Positions 53,401-62,498 of a DNA stretch of 64,000 nucleotides are shown here, piece after piece. Both the position numbers and the translations under genes were made by a program. Source of the DNA: Candidatus Neomarinimicrobiota bacterium (GTDB lineage Bacteria > Fidelibacterota > SORT01); the NCBI GenBank assembly GCA_022573815.1, contig JACZTG010000005.1, positions 62,001 through 126,000 of the forward strand, read 5' to 3'. The notes beneath the pieces were generated by a model. The model saw only the letters and a program-made list of their open reading frames with translations, ran no database searches and was not told where the DNA came from. Each line of letters starts with the position of its first letter. Position 1 is the first letter of the stretch.

Positions 53401-53549
53401 AACAGAATAACTTGAACATCGCTTAGATCGGGTATAGCATCGAGAGGTGTATTATATACGCTGTATGCGCCTATCAGGATTATAAGCAGGGTGCCAAGTA
53501 TGATGATAAACCTGTTGTTAATCGAATATTCTATTACTTTTTCTATCAT
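50433..53549 (-). CDS. CusA/CzcA-type heavy-metal RND efflux pump
   Basis: A 1038-residue HME-RND inner-membrane pump with 12 membrane helices. It shows the paired periplasmic repeats, the proton-relay helix AIAIGAMIDAAIVMIENVHKHIEE and the family motifs ENARTTAFVYIDLKG and GRERYPVNVRY. A Met in RIDMLSTGIK and one in AVGGMNVTYTVEG fit CusA's copper/silver methionines, while the third site is less clear (TPTGAQIPM). No periplasmic adaptor (CusB) or outer-membrane channel (CusC) gene is next to it in the window. It is divergent from the SRPBCC gene. Confidence 0.88.
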   Translation of the reverse strand: MIEKVIEYSINNRFIIILGTLLIILIGAYSVYNTPLDAIPDLSDVQVILFTEFPGQTPRVVEDQITYPLTTAMLSVPFAKVVRGYSFFGLSFVYIIFEDGTDLYWARSRVLEQLNFVSSQLPAGVTPNLGPDATGVGWVYEYVLQSDKHNLQELRSIQDWFLKYELSSVEGVSEVASIGGYVKQYQVEVDPNKLLAYNIPLNKVRDAIKRSNNDVGGRVIEMGETEFMVRGLGYIKSIEDIENIPLSVTENGTPILISNVANVHLGPEMRRGVAELDGEGEVVGGIIIMRFGENALATIDRVKEKLESLKSGLPDGVTIKTVYDRSGLILNAIGFLKEKLIEETIVVALVCLIFLLHFRSAFVAIFTLPVGILFAFIIMNKQGLNANIMSLGGIAIAIGAMIDAAIVMIENVHKHIEEDSGKERWQLVLDASKEVGPPLFYSLLIITVSFIPVFTLTGQSGRLFAPLAFTKTYAMAGAALLSITIVPVLMGYLIRGKIISEQVNPVNRFLLFLYRPFINTVLKYRKLTVLVSVILVMVTYIPFSQMGSEFMPPLNEGDLLYMPTTLPGISISKAKELLQQTNKIIKTFPEVETVFGKVGRANTPTDPAPLSMIETTITLKPEDEWREGMTTELLIEEMNNAIQFPGLTNAWTMPIKTRIDMLSTGIKTPVGIKIMGDDLSVLNSIGEKIEALVRNIPGTLSVYAERVVGGNFLDYEINRKEAARYGLTVGDIQDVIMTAVGGMNVTYTVEGRERYPVNVRYGREFRDDIEKLERILIPTPTGAQIPMRQVAEIKISKGPPVVKSENARTTAFVYIDLKGIDIGTYVKNAKEIVEKEIDLPEGYSLVWSGQYEYMQAANERLKVVIPLTLIIIFLLLYFNFKNVVEASFVMILVIFLAPVGGFWFIYLLGYDFSVAVWIGFIALSGVAAETGVIMFIYLDISYKKWKKSGRIKTISDLKKCVYEGAALRLRPKIMTVTAITAGLLPIMWGHGTGSQAMKRIAAPMVGGMISSTLLTLLLIPVIYVMWKGYLLKKETNND

Positions 53550-53717
53550 AAATTCATTATCCCCATTTATTAAATCAAATAAATCTTACTGAATGTTATA
53601 GTGTAATTCGTAATTAGTCAAATTGAATTATTTATTTACCAAAAATCACAATTAAATATTAATTTACTATATATTGATTTTTATCCAAATGAGAATTAAG
53701 ATTCAAAGCTACTTCCA

Positions 53718-53746
53718 TTGAATAATTATTAGCCGAGTAATAAATA
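53718..53746 (+). promoter_or_regulatory. Possible sigma-70 promoter for the SRPBCC gene
   Basis: TTGAAT (53718-53723), a 17-nt spacer, and TAAATA (53741-53746) give a predicted start near 53753, 16 nt before the ATG. The match is moderate and the surroundings are AT-rich, so the call is tentative. Confidence 0.35.
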
Positions 53747-53768
53747 GAAAAATTTAGGAGAGTTGAGT

Positions 53769-54248
53769 ATGACTGAAGTAATCAAAGAAATAGAAATTAA
53801 TGCCTCAAAAGATAAAGTCTGGCCAATCTTGGCGGATATCGGTTCGATTCAGAATTATAATCCTGGAGTCACAAAATCCCTAAGCACTTCAGAAGCTAAA
53901 ACCGGAATCGGAGCGAGCCGCCACTGTGACCTTCTTCCAATGGGTAGTGTGGAGGAAAGAGTAATCGAATGGGACGAAGGGAATAGTTACAAGATTGAAA
54001 TTTATGATGGAAAAATAGTCCCGTTTTTAGGCACAGCTGTTTTTGAAGTATCAGAAAACGGTGAGAATACTCATGTCAAAATGACTATGAACTACGAAAT
54101 GAAAAGTGGAATAATGGCTTCAATGATGGGTATGATGATGAAAGGTAAAATGGATAAAGCCGTTGAAAGCATTTTAGTTGGTTTAAAACATCACGTAGAA
54201 ACAGGCGAAGAAGTGTCTATGAAAGTTTATAAGAACTTGAGTGTTTAA
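53769..54248 (+). CDS. SRPBCC-family (START/polyketide-cyclase-like) protein
   Basis: A 159-residue helix-grip protein. The ATG at 53769 is chosen because AGGAG (53756-53760) is 8 nt away; the upstream TTG at 53763 would be only 2 nt away. The SRPBCC pattern is seen in the first strand-helix (TEVIKEIEINASKDKVWPILADIGSIQNYNPGV), the central strands and the C-terminal helix (KMDKAVESILVGLKHHVETGE). It binds a hydrophobic ligand in other members; no specific function can be given. Stand-alone gene with its own promoter. Confidence 0.85.
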   Translation: MTEVIKEIEINASKDKVWPILADIGSIQNYNPGVTKSLSTSEAKTGIGASRHCDLLPMGSVEERVIEWDEGNSYKIEIYDGKIVPFLGTAVFEVSENGENTHVKMTMNYEMKSGIMASMMGMMMKGKMDKAVESILVGLKHHVETGEEVSMKVYKNLSV

Positions 54249-54275
54249 TACGCATAATATTTGATATTATGTCAT

Positions 54276-54313
54276 AAATTAGTGCATGACTTTAATAAGC
54301 CATGCACTAATTT
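54276..54313. terminator. Bidirectional intrinsic terminator between the SRPBCC and cold-shock genes
   Basis: A perfect 13-bp inverted repeat AAATTAGTGCATG-N12-CATGCACTAATTT with A/T-rich flanks on both sides, lying between convergent genes. An additional 8-bp AT palindrome CATAATAT-TTG-ATATTATG sits just before it at 54253-54271. It can end transcripts from both sides. Confidence 0.8.
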
Positions 54314-54354
54314 TCATAGCGAATCTATACGATAAATTAATATGTACTTAATAT

Positions 54355-54567
54355 CTAACTTACAGATATTACGTTCTCGGCCTGTGGGCCTTTCTCACCG
54401 TCGGTGACAGTGAACTCCACTTTTTGTCCTTCTTCAAGATTCTTGAATCCGTCACCACCAATTGCACTAAAGTGAACGAATACATCATCACCGCCTTCGC
54501 GTTCAATGAAGCCAAATCCCTTCCTCGAATTGAACCATTTTACTGTACCTGTTTCACGATCTGCCAT
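54355..54567 (-). CDS. cspA: Cold-shock protein (CspA family)
   Basis: A 70-residue OB-fold RNA/ssDNA-binding protein: [46 protein letters not shown] (landmarks RNP1 KGFGFI, RNP2 VFVHF). It binds cold-induced RNA structure. GGAGGAG is found upstream of the ATG. It is separated from the SRPBCC gene by the shared terminator. Confidence 0.95.
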   Translation of the reverse strand: MADRETGTVKWFNSRKGFGFIEREGGDDVFVHFSAIGGDGFKNLEEGQKVEFTVTDGEKGPQAENVISVS

Positions 54568-54927
54568 TTTTATTGTACTCCTCCGTTTGTGCTTTTACTG
54601 AAAACAATAAATATTAAATGATTTTTGATAATATGCTTTAAATTAGAATGAAATTTCCGACAAGTTTGAAAATGTGCTTTACTAACTGTTTCCTTGATTT
54701 GTTGCTGTACTGTAGCATTTAAGGTTGCCCCGCTTCAGCTCTAATGTCAAGCTAAAAATTATTGCGTCTTTTAATTTGATTATTCTGAAGAATGACTATT
54801 TAACCAGAGATTAGCCAATAGTTCTTTTATTTTCTTATTAATCATCCGCTATTCCGATTCACAATTCAATTATTTTCATTTATTGTCTCCCATCTTACAT
54901 AAGGTTAGATTTTACAATTATATTCTC

Positions 54928-54957
54928 TTGACAATAAGTGTAATGTGGTGGTAAATT
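54928..54957 (+). promoter_or_regulatory. Possible sigma-70 promoter for the hybrid kinase
   Basis: TTGACA (54928-54933), an 18-nt spacer and TAAATT (54952-54957). Predicted start near 54964, giving a leader of about 140 nt to the ATG at 55105. Confidence 0.45.
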
Positions 54958-54988
54958 TTCTCAATACCTGACACAGATAAGCTTCCTT

Positions 54989-55008
54989 TGCAGAACCGGT
55001 TTTCTGCA
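54989..55008 (+). repeat. Hairpin in the kinase leader
   Basis: A perfect 7-bp inverted repeat TGCAGAA-CCGGTT-TTCTGCA. It is not followed by a T-run, so no terminator. It lies in the predicted leader of the hybrid kinase and may be a protein-binding site or RNA element. Confidence 0.35.
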
Positions 55009-55104
55009 GAAAAACGAAAAACTTTTGAAAGTTGAATGACTTATGCGTGCTAATAGTCACATACAAACTGCCTCCTTTGATTTAACAAGCTTATCCATTT
55101 CATA

Positions 55105-58100
55105 ATGAAATCTCGACCAAAGAAAAAGAAATCAGCAAAGAAAAATAATCTTACGCATAGAGCAGCCTCAGTTACCACTAAGTCACCCGTTTTGATCAAT
55201 GATAAAAGATTAAAAACATATATTGAGATCGCCCCGGATCCGATAATTATTTTCGATAACCAGGCAATAGTAACTGATTTTAATCCTGCCGCCGAAGATT
55301 GTTTTGGAATTTCATCAGAAATAGTTATAGGAAGACATCTTTTAGAGTTGAAAGGTATTCCTGTCAAAACGCTTAAACGTTTTAAAAATGAGTTCTCTCT
55401 GGTTATCTCCGGCGAAGTTAAAACTCCGCTTGATTTTGAATTTAAACGAACAGGGTTACCTGAAATCAATCTTGAGATGAATTATCGCTTGATTCAAACT
55501 GATGATCAAACCTCAGGATTATTGGTTACGTTGCGTAACATCACCGAAAGGAAACGAGCTGAATTAGCCCTAAGATCCGAAAGAGATTATCTTGACAAGA
55601 TTCATGATTCAGTTGAAGAAGCGATATTTACTGTCAGCTTGCCGGACAGGACTATCGAGTATGTTAATCGCGCAGTTGAAAAAATATTTGGTTACACCCC
55701 TGAAGAATGCATAAATCAAAATACTCTGATTTTTTATCCTGATAAGGAAGCATATATTAATTCCGGGGATATTTTAAGTGAACGGATGCAGAACGATGAT
55801 GACAATATAAGAATCAAACGCATTCTTAAGAAGAAAAACGGCGAACTGTTTACAGCAGAAGTCTCTTCAACCATTATGAGACTCGACAACGGTAAAGTTC
55901 AACTAATAAGCATTGTGCGTGATTTATCCGATCAAAATCGAGCTAAATATGCTATCCGGGAAAATAGAGAACGATATCAAACTTTTTTTCAGGGCTCAAA
56001 AGATGCTATTTATGTTATAAATGTAGATGGCACTTTTGAGGACGTCAATGAATCTACACTTGAATTATTCGGTTACACAAAAGAGGAATTATTATCCACA
56101 AACGTTAAACATCTATATAAATACCCTGCCGACAGGATAAGATTTCGAAAACAGATAGAATTAAACGGATCGGTAACTGATTTTCGTCTCACTTTGATAA
56201 AAAAGAACGGTAGCGAGATACAATGCCTGCTTACAAGTAATATCAGATTAGACGAAGACGATAATATTATAGGCTACCAGGGAATAATCAGAGATATCAC
56301 CGCCAAGCTGCAATCTGAAGAAAAACTTCATAAACTGTCCAATGCAGTGGAGCAAGCGGCTGAGATTATAATGATCTCTGATTATAAAGGAGTAATTGAA
56401 TATGTAAATCCGGAATTCGAAAAAATCACCGGATATAGCAAAAACGAAGTATTAGGTAAAACGCCCCAAATTCTAAGTTCCGGTAAACACCCTAAGGAAT
56501 TCTATCGGGAATTGTGGAATATCATTCTTGCGGGAGAAACTTTTCGCGGTTTGATAATCAATAAGAAAAAGAACGGTGAAATTTTTATGGAAGAAAAAAC
56601 TATTTCGCCACTGAAAGACGCCGACGGCAATATTACTCACTTCGTTTCAAATGGAAGAGATATTACCGAAAGGATAAATGCGCAGAAAAAAATAGAGGAG
56701 CAAAGAAAATTTCTCCGGCAGGTACTTGATATTAATCCTAACATCATATTTGCAAAAAACAGAAAGGGGCGCTATACCTTAGTTAATAAAGCAGCAGCGG
56801 ATCTTGCAGACACATCAGTGAAAAATATGATAGGAAAGACAGATTATCAGCTATTTCATGACATTGCGGGTTCGGATCAAGCCATATTGGACGATAAAAC
56901 TGTATTCGAAACGGCTATGGAAAAAATAAATCCTAATACTACTATTATTGACTCAAAAGGCAATGAACGGATTTTTTACACTATCAAAAGGCCAATATTT
57001 GATGAAAAGGGCAATGTCAGTCATGTTTTAGGCGTATCCATGGAAATTACGGAACAACAAAGAACCGCTGATGAAAACATAAATCTTGAAAGAAAGCTTG
57101 AAAGAGCGCGAAGAATGGAATCGCTGGGTATTCTTGCCGGCGGCGTTGCGCACGACCTCAATAACATTCTCGGTCCTATACTCGGTTATCCTGACCTAAT
57201 CCTTGAGATGCTTGCCGATGACAGTCCCATTCGCGAAGACATTAAGATGATTCAAGCATCTGCCGAAAGAGCTTCTGAGGTAGTTCAAGATCTTCTTACT
57301 TTAGCCCGTAGGGGCAAATATGAAATGAAACCTATGGCTTTAAATAATGTGATTAATGAATATATTGATTCATCAAATTTTACGTTGCTTCAATCAAGAC
57401 ACCCTGATGTAAAATTTAACGCTATTCTTGATGATAATATTAATCTTATCAACGGTTCCGGGGCGCATCTTTCAAAAACAATAATGAATCTCATAATGAA
57501 TGCTTTCGAGTCTATGCACCATGGTGGCACAATTACTCTGAAAACATATAACAAAACATTCAGAAAAAACGTGCATTTTTTAAATGAAATTCCTAAAGGA
57601 AAATACACGGTCTTTGAGGTTCAGGACACAGGATATGGAATTTCAGAGGAAGATCTGCCACATATTTTCGAACCGTTCTATACAAGAAAAGAAATGGGGA
57701 GAAGCGGCTCCGGGCTTGGATTGTCAGTAGTATTCGGAGTTATAGGAGATCATGGTGGTTATATAGATGTTAGAACTGAAACCGGTGTCGGGACTTCATT
57801 TTATCTTTATATTCCTCATGCTACTAAAGATGACATAACGAAAAAAATTGATGACACAACACTTAGAGGCACAGAAAATATACTTGTTGTAGACGATGGC
57901 AAACAGCAAAGAAAATTAGCAAAAAGATTACTCTCCTCTCTTGGTTACAATGTATCCACCGCTAAAAATGGAAACTTGGCGGTAGAGTACATAAAGAAAA
58001 AGAAAATCGATCTGGTGATCCTTGATATGATAATGGAAGACGATTTTGATGGGTTAGATACTTATAAAGAGATGATAAAAATCGTGCCTAAGCAAAAAGC

Positions 58101-58236
58101 GATTATTGTTAGCGGATATGCCGAAACGGATAGGATTAAAGAAGCTAAAAAACTTGGGGTGGGACATTATTTGAGAAAACCCTATACTCTTAAAAAAATC
58201 GGCTCTGTCATCCGCTTTGAAATAGACAATAAATAA
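55105..58236 (+). CDS. Multi-PAS hybrid sensor histidine kinase
   Basis: A 1043-residue cytoplasmic kinase with no clear membrane helix. It contains about five PAS domains from residue 30 to 650 (landmarks: GYTPEECINQNTL, GYTKEELLSTNVK, GYSKNEVLGKTPQ), then HisKA with H683 in GGVAHDLNNILGPI, HATPase_c (LIMNAFESMHHGG, DTGYGI, GSGLGLSVV) and a C-terminal receiver with phosphoacceptor D974 in LVILDMIM. A hybrid of this form usually passes phosphate through a separate Hpt or receiver. Weak ribosome site before the ATG. The stimulus is unknown, but several PAS domains suggest redox, light or small-molecule input. Confidence 0.88.
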   Translation: MKSRPKKKKSAKKNNLTHRAASVTTKSPVLINDKRLKTYIEIAPDPIIIFDNQAIVTDFNPAAEDCFGISSEIVIGRHLLELKGIPVKTLKRFKNEFSLVISGEVKTPLDFEFKRTGLPEINLEMNYRLIQTDDQTSGLLVTLRNITERKRAELALRSERDYLDKIHDSVEEAIFTVSLPDRTIEYVNRAVEKIFGYTPEECINQNTLIFYPDKEAYINSGDILSERMQNDDDNIRIKRILKKKNGELFTAEVSSTIMRLDNGKVQLISIVRDLSDQNRAKYAIRENRERYQTFFQGSKDAIYVINVDGTFEDVNESTLELFGYTKEELLSTNVKHLYKYPADRIRFRKQIELNGSVTDFRLTLIKKNGSEIQCLLTSNIRLDEDDNIIGYQGIIRDITAKLQSEEKLHKLSNAVEQAAEIIMISDYKGVIEYVNPEFEKITGYSKNEVLGKTPQILSSGKHPKEFYRELWNIILAGETFRGLIINKKKNGEIFMEEKTISPLKDADGNITHFVSNGRDITERINAQKKIEEQRKFLRQVLDINPNIIFAKNRKGRYTLVNKAAADLADTSVKNMIGKTDYQLFHDIAGSDQAILDDKTVFETAMEKINPNTTIIDSKGNERIFYTIKRPIFDEKGNVSHVLGVSMEITEQQRTADENINLERKLERARRMESLGILAGGVAHDLNNILGPILGYPDLILEMLADDSPIREDIKMIQASAERASEVVQDLLTLARRGKYEMKPMALNNVINEYIDSSNFTLLQSRHPDVKFNAILDDNINLINGSGAHLSKTIMNLIMNAFESMHHGGTITLKTYNKTFRKNVHFLNEIPKGKYTVFEVQDTGYGISEEDLPHIFEPFYTRKEMGRSGSGLGLSVVFGVIGDHGGYIDVRTETGVGTSFYLYIPHATKDDITKKIDDTTLRGTENILVVDDGKQQRKLAKRLLSSLGYNVSTAKNGNLAVEYIKKKKIDLVILDMIMEDDFDGLDTYKEMIKIVPKQKAIIVSGYAETDRIKEAKKLGVGHYLRKPYTLKKIGSVIRFEIDNK

Positions 58237-58355
58237 ATCCTATTTCCACTTCTATATTCTGATTAAATCGTAACTCCCAATTATTATTGAAATTGACAGT
58301 TTGGTAGTGATATTTTTCTGTTAGATTCGCCACAACGCCAATATTGTTATTTGAT

Positions 58356-58365
58356 GATAATTATC
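58356..58365 (+). promoter_or_regulatory. Palindrome upstream of preT, possible operator
   Basis: GATAATTATC is a perfect 10-bp palindrome at 58356-58365 (with partial TTTGAT/ATCAAA flanks), 44 bp upstream of the preT start. It may be an operator for the pyrimidine cluster, but it is short and AT-rich. Confidence 0.25.
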
Positions 58366-58408
58366 AAAATATAGCCGTACTATCTTCATTGGCAGGTAAG
58401 GAGATTAT

Positions 58409-59758
58409 GTGACTGGTTCAGAAATAAAAATTACACCTTCAGAATACCAATCAAATTTCTCGGATATCAAACCGGCATTATCCGAATCAGCCGCAATTGT
58501 AGAAGCAAGTAGATGCCTATTTTGTTATGATGCTCCGTGTACTAATATTTGCCCGACTCATATTGATGTACCTCGTTTTATAAAAAAGATAATGACCGGG
58601 AATTATCTCGGCTCGGCGCAGACCATTCTTGAAGAGAATATTCTCGGCGAATCTTGCGGTAGAGTCTGTCCTGTCGAGGTTCTTTGCGAGGGCGCTTGCG
58701 TTATGCACGATAAAGATGAGCTGCCGATAAAAATCGGCCAGCTTCAGCGATTTGCCACAAGCTGGAGCCGGGAAAATAATAAAAAGGTTTTCACTCTACC
58801 ACCTCCCACCGGAAAATCGATAGGACTGGTTGGCTCCGGACCCGCAAGTCTTTCCTGCGCAGCAAATCTTGCTCTGAAAGGCTATAAAACAATTATTTAT
58901 GAAGCAGACAAAATTCCCGGGGGATTGAATGCGGTTGGCGTAGCCGAATACAAAATCAAATTAAAAGATGTTTTAAATGAAATCGCTCTTATTGAAGAAA
59001 TGGGTGTGGAAATTCTTACCGGCACTGAAGTCGGAAAAGACATATCAATCGAAGAACTACTTGAAAAATATGACGCTTTATTCATCGGCATAGGTCTTGG
59101 AAAAACCAAAAAGATTTCAATACCGGGTGAAAACCTCAATGGAATCTATGATACGATAGATTTTGTTAAAGAATATAAAACGAAACCGCCGGGTGAAGTG
59201 GGTGTCGGAAAGCGCGTCATCGTAATCGGCGGAGGCAATACCTCCGTGGATGCGGCTACCGCTGCCAAACGGCTCGGCGCAAAAGAAGTCACCGTTATAT
59301 ACAGGCGTTCAGAATCGGAGATGCCCGCATTTGAGCATGAGTATGACCTGGCTAAAGCCGATGGAGTTCTTTACCGCTGGCTCACAAATCCGGTTGAATT
59401 CTTAGGAGACGAAAATATTGAATCTGTCAAGTGTGTTCGTATGGAATTGGGTAAGCCTGACGATTCCGGCAGAAGACAGCCAAAACCTGTCAAAGGCTCT
59501 GAATTTACCATACCGGCGGATATGGTGTTACTCGCTCTCGGACAAACGGCTGATGAAGAATTTATAAATAAGATTCCCGGAGTTACTGTCTCAAACGGAA
59601 CTATCGCGGCAGACCCGCTCACCGGAAAAACTTCCAACCCTAAAATTTTTGCCGGCGGGGATGCCGTCCACGGCGCAAAAGAAGTAGTTGATGCCGTCCA
59701 AGCGGGAAAATTAGCGGCATATGAGATAATCAAACAGCTGTCTGAAGAGGAGAACTGA
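58409..59758 (+). CDS. preT: PreT, dihydropyrimidine dehydrogenase flavoprotein subunit
   Basis: A 449-residue subunit with a GTG start after AAGGAG. The N-terminal Fe-S domain has C36-X2-C39-X4-C44-X3-C48 and C83-X3-C87-X5-C93-X3-C97, as in the GltD-type partner of PreA. The FAD Rossmann motif is GSGPAS (142-147) and the NAD motif is IGGGNTSVDAATAAKRLGA. With PreA it reduces uracil and thymine to dihydropyrimidines with NADH. It is followed by preA after 2 bp, the typical preTA operon. Confidence 0.94.
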   Translation: MTGSEIKITPSEYQSNFSDIKPALSESAAIVEASRCLFCYDAPCTNICPTHIDVPRFIKKIMTGNYLGSAQTILEENILGESCGRVCPVEVLCEGACVMHDKDELPIKIGQLQRFATSWSRENNKKVFTLPPPTGKSIGLVGSGPASLSCAANLALKGYKTIIYEADKIPGGLNAVGVAEYKIKLKDVLNEIALIEEMGVEILTGTEVGKDISIEELLEKYDALFIGIGLGKTKKISIPGENLNGIYDTIDFVKEYKTKPPGEVGVGKRVIVIGGGNTSVDAATAAKRLGAKEVTVIYRRSESEMPAFEHEYDLAKADGVLYRWLTNPVEFLGDENIESVKCVRMELGKPDDSGRRQPKPVKGSEFTIPADMVLLALGQTADEEFINKIPGVTVSNGTIAADPLTGKTSNPKIFAGGDAVHGAKEVVDAVQAGKLAAYEIIKQLSEEEN

Positions 59759-59760
59759 TA

Positions 59761-61068
59761 ATGGCTGACCTAAGCATTGATTTTTGCGGTATAAAATCTC
59801 CAAACCCATACTGGCTCGCATCGGCTCCTCCAAGCAATTCTGCTTATCAGGTGCATAAAGCTTTTGAAGCCGGCTGGGGCGGAGCCGTTTGGAAGACCAT
59901 CGGCGCGCCTGTAATGAATACTTTCAACAGATACGGCGGGCTTGACGGACCCGAACAGAAACTCATTGGTTTGAATAATATTGAACTTATCAGTGACCGA
60001 AATATCGAAGTAAACTTTAAAGAGATTGCCGAAGTGAAAAAAGAGTGGCCTGACAGAGCTGTAATCGCTTCCCTTATGGTTGAATCGGACAGGGATGTTT
60101 GGCACGATATCGTGAAAAAAACTGAGGACACGGGCTGTGATGGTATCGAACTGAATTACGGATGCCCGCACGGGATGAGCGAAAGAGGAATGGGCGCCGC
60201 TGTGGGGCAGGTGCCTGAATACTGCGCAATGATTACAGAGTGGGTCTCGGAAGTATCTTCCATCCCGGTCATCGTAAAACTTACTCCCAATGTTACAGAT
60301 GTGGTGATGCCTGCCAGAGCCGCTGTCAAAGGCGGAGCAGATTCGCTCTCTCTTATAAATACTATAAATAGCATAATCGGCGTTGATTTGGACACTTTTG
60401 AGACCGTTCCTTCTGTCGGCGGAAAAGGAACTCACGGAGGTTTTGCCGGACCTGCTGTGAAACCCATCGCCTTGCATATGGTATCAGCCATTGCAAGAGA
60501 CAGTGAAGTCGGCGTTCCAATTTCCGGTATCGGTGGAATCTCTACGTGGCGCGACGCCGTAGAATTTATGCTCCTCGGCGCTACAAGTGTGCAGGTATGC
60601 ACCGCTGTTATGCATTACGGATTTCGCATTATTGAAGATTTAACTGACGGAATGAGCAATTGGCTTGATGAAAAAGGCATCTCTTCAATCACTGAAATAA
60701 TCGGAAAAACGGTTGAAAAGTTAACAGATTTCTCACAGCTGAATTTGCTGTACAGGACTACTGCGCGCATAGACAAAGATAAATGTATCTCGTGCAATCT
60801 CTGCTACATCGTATGCGAAGATACCGCGCACCAATGTATTGACCTTAATCCTTATAACGGAGGAGTCAAACCCGAGGTACGTGAGGATGATTGTGTCGGC
60901 TGCCGACTTTGCGCAATGGTATGTCCCGTCCACGAATGTATTGATATGGTCGAACTGGATAAGTCGAATAGCAAAACCTGGAAAGAACTCGAAGGAGAAC
61001 TCTCTCAACCGATGAGCTGGGACGATTTACGTCAATTCCAGAAAAAACACGGAATTGAAATACACTGA
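59761..61068 (+). CDS. preA: PreA, dihydropyrimidine dehydrogenase catalytic subunit
   Basis: A 435-residue protein: FMN-binding TIM barrel resembling dihydroorotate dehydrogenase with the catalytic Cys135 in LNYGCPHGMSERGMG, and a C-terminal ferredoxin-like module with two CX2CX2CX3-5C clusters (CISCNLCYIVCED, CVGCRLCAMVCPVHEC). It reduces uracil or thymine. It partners PreT and is followed by a dihydropyrimidinase. Confidence 0.94.
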   Translation: MADLSIDFCGIKSPNPYWLASAPPSNSAYQVHKAFEAGWGGAVWKTIGAPVMNTFNRYGGLDGPEQKLIGLNNIELISDRNIEVNFKEIAEVKKEWPDRAVIASLMVESDRDVWHDIVKKTEDTGCDGIELNYGCPHGMSERGMGAAVGQVPEYCAMITEWVSEVSSIPVIVKLTPNVTDVVMPARAAVKGGADSLSLINTINSIIGVDLDTFETVPSVGGKGTHGGFAGPAVKPIALHMVSAIARDSEVGVPISGIGGISTWRDAVEFMLLGATSVQVCTAVMHYGFRIIEDLTDGMSNWLDEKGISSITEIIGKTVEKLTDFSQLNLLYRTTARIDKDKCISCNLCYIVCEDTAHQCIDLNPYNGGVKPEVREDDCVGCRLCAMVCPVHECIDMVELDKSNSKTWKELEGELSQPMSWDDLRQFQKKHGIEIH

Positions 61069-61092
61069 ATTAAAATGTAAGGATCTGATAAT

Positions 61093-62478
61093 ATGGGAAC
61101 TCTCATAAAAAACGGAACAGTTATAAACGCCGATGGTTCGCAAAAAGCTGACGTTCTGATAGAAAACGAAATTATATCTAAAGTCGGAAATAACATCACG
61201 GAAGATTCTCACACTGTTATTGATGCGGAGGGGAAATATATCATACCCGGCGGAATTGACGTTCATACTCACCTTGATATGCCTTTCGGCGGCACCGTTT
61301 CATGTGATAATTTTGAAACAGGTCACAAGGCTGCCGCTCACGGGGGAACAACCTGTCACATAGATTTTATTATTCAGGGGAAGGGACAATCCTTGGCTGA
61401 AGCGATTGATATCTGGCACGGCAAAGCAGAAGGAAAAGCGTGTGTTGATTACGGTTTTCATATGGCTATTACCGATATGACGGACTCCGTAATGAATGAG
61501 CTGCCTACTCTTATACACTCCGGTATCAGCAGTATCAAGCTTTTCATGGCGTACAAAAATGTTCTTCAGGTGGACGACGAGACTCTTTTCAGATCCTTAC
61601 AGAGTGCCGGAGAGAACGGTTTGCTTACGTGCGTTCATGCTGAAAATGGGGATGCGATTGATGTGCTTATAAAGCAGATGCTGGCAGAGGGCAACACTGA
61701 CCCGATTTATCATGCTAAATCCAGGCCTCACTGGGCGGAAGCGGAAGCGACTTCTCGGGCAATATATCTCGCCGCTATTGCCGATGCTCCCCTGTTCGTA
61801 GTTCACCTCACCTGCGCTTCGGCTCTTGCGCAGATTAGATTAGCCCGCTCGAACGGTATTAAAGCTATGGCGGAGACTTGTGTTCAATATCTATTTACAA
61901 CTGAAAATGACCTTGCTCGACCCGATTTCGAAGGAGCGAAATACGTCTGTTCCCCTCCACTCAGAACTGAAGAGGATCAGCAAGCATTATGGGAAGGACT
62001 TATTGACGGTAGCCTTGCGAGTATATCAACTGACCATTGCCCGTTTAATTTTAAGGGACAAAAAGAATTGGGTAGAGAAGATTTTTCAAAAATTCCCAAC
62101 GGAATGCCCGGTATTGAGGATCGGATGATGGTAATGCACCATCACGGAGTTGGTGGTGGCAAATTTTCTCTTGAGCGGTGGGTGGAAATAACATCTACTA
62201 ATCCCGCAAAAACATTCGGTATGTATCCACGGAAAGGAATTATCGCCCACGGAAGTGACGCCGATCTTGTTATTTGGGACCCGGAAAAAGAGCATACAAT
62301 AAGCGCTGAAACTCATCATATGAATATAGATTATAATATTTATGAGGGAATGGAAGTTAAGGGAATGCCCGAGATAGTGTTTTCCGCCGGACGATTGGTA
62401 GTGGAAAATGGTGAGTTCAAAGGGAAAGTCGGTGATGGAAAATTTATCAGACGGGAAGCAGTAACAGACGTAATATGA
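61093..62478 (+). CDS. hydA: Dihydropyrimidinase/hydantoinase
   Basis: A 461-residue cyclic amidohydrolase. Metal ligands: H58 and H60 in GIDVHTHLD, carbamylated K149 in SSIKLFMAYK, H182 in CVHAEN, H238 in VVHLTCAS, and D314 in STDHCPF. It opens dihydrouracil to N-carbamoyl-beta-alanine, the second step of the reductive pathway begun by PreTA. The last step (beta-ureidopropionase) is not in the window. Confidence 0.92.
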   Translation: MGTLIKNGTVINADGSQKADVLIENEIISKVGNNITEDSHTVIDAEGKYIIPGGIDVHTHLDMPFGGTVSCDNFETGHKAAAHGGTTCHIDFIIQGKGQSLAEAIDIWHGKAEGKACVDYGFHMAITDMTDSVMNELPTLIHSGISSIKLFMAYKNVLQVDDETLFRSLQSAGENGLLTCVHAENGDAIDVLIKQMLAEGNTDPIYHAKSRPHWAEAEATSRAIYLAAIADAPLFVVHLTCASALAQIRLARSNGIKAMAETCVQYLFTTENDLARPDFEGAKYVCSPPLRTEEDQQALWEGLIDGSLASISTDHCPFNFKGQKELGREDFSKIPNGMPGIEDRMMVMHHHGVGGGKFSLERWVEITSTNPAKTFGMYPRKGIIAHGSDADLVIWDPEKEHTISAETHHMNIDYNIYEGMEVKGMPEIVFSAGRLVVENGEFKGKVGDGKFIRREAVTDVI

Positions 62479-62498
62479 AGCTGTGCGGGTTAGGGCTT

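Larger units (their letters stand above)
54568..55104. other. Non-coding region between the cold-shock gene and the hybrid kinase
   Basis: 537 bp with no credible gene on either strand. It contains the cold-shock gene's ribosome site and probably a long 5' leader (minus strand), the candidate plus-strand promoter at 54928-54957 and the hairpin at 54989-55008. Nothing else is distinguished. Confidence 0.5.

Noticed and set aside
58293-58298. TTGACA as -35 for preT
   Set aside because: No acceptable -10 lies 16-18 nt downstream; TATTTT is only 12 nt away.
59770-60477. 235-codon open frame antisense to preA
   Set aside because: The plus-strand preA protein has clear catalytic and Fe-S motifs; the minus frame shows none and is a codon-bias shadow.
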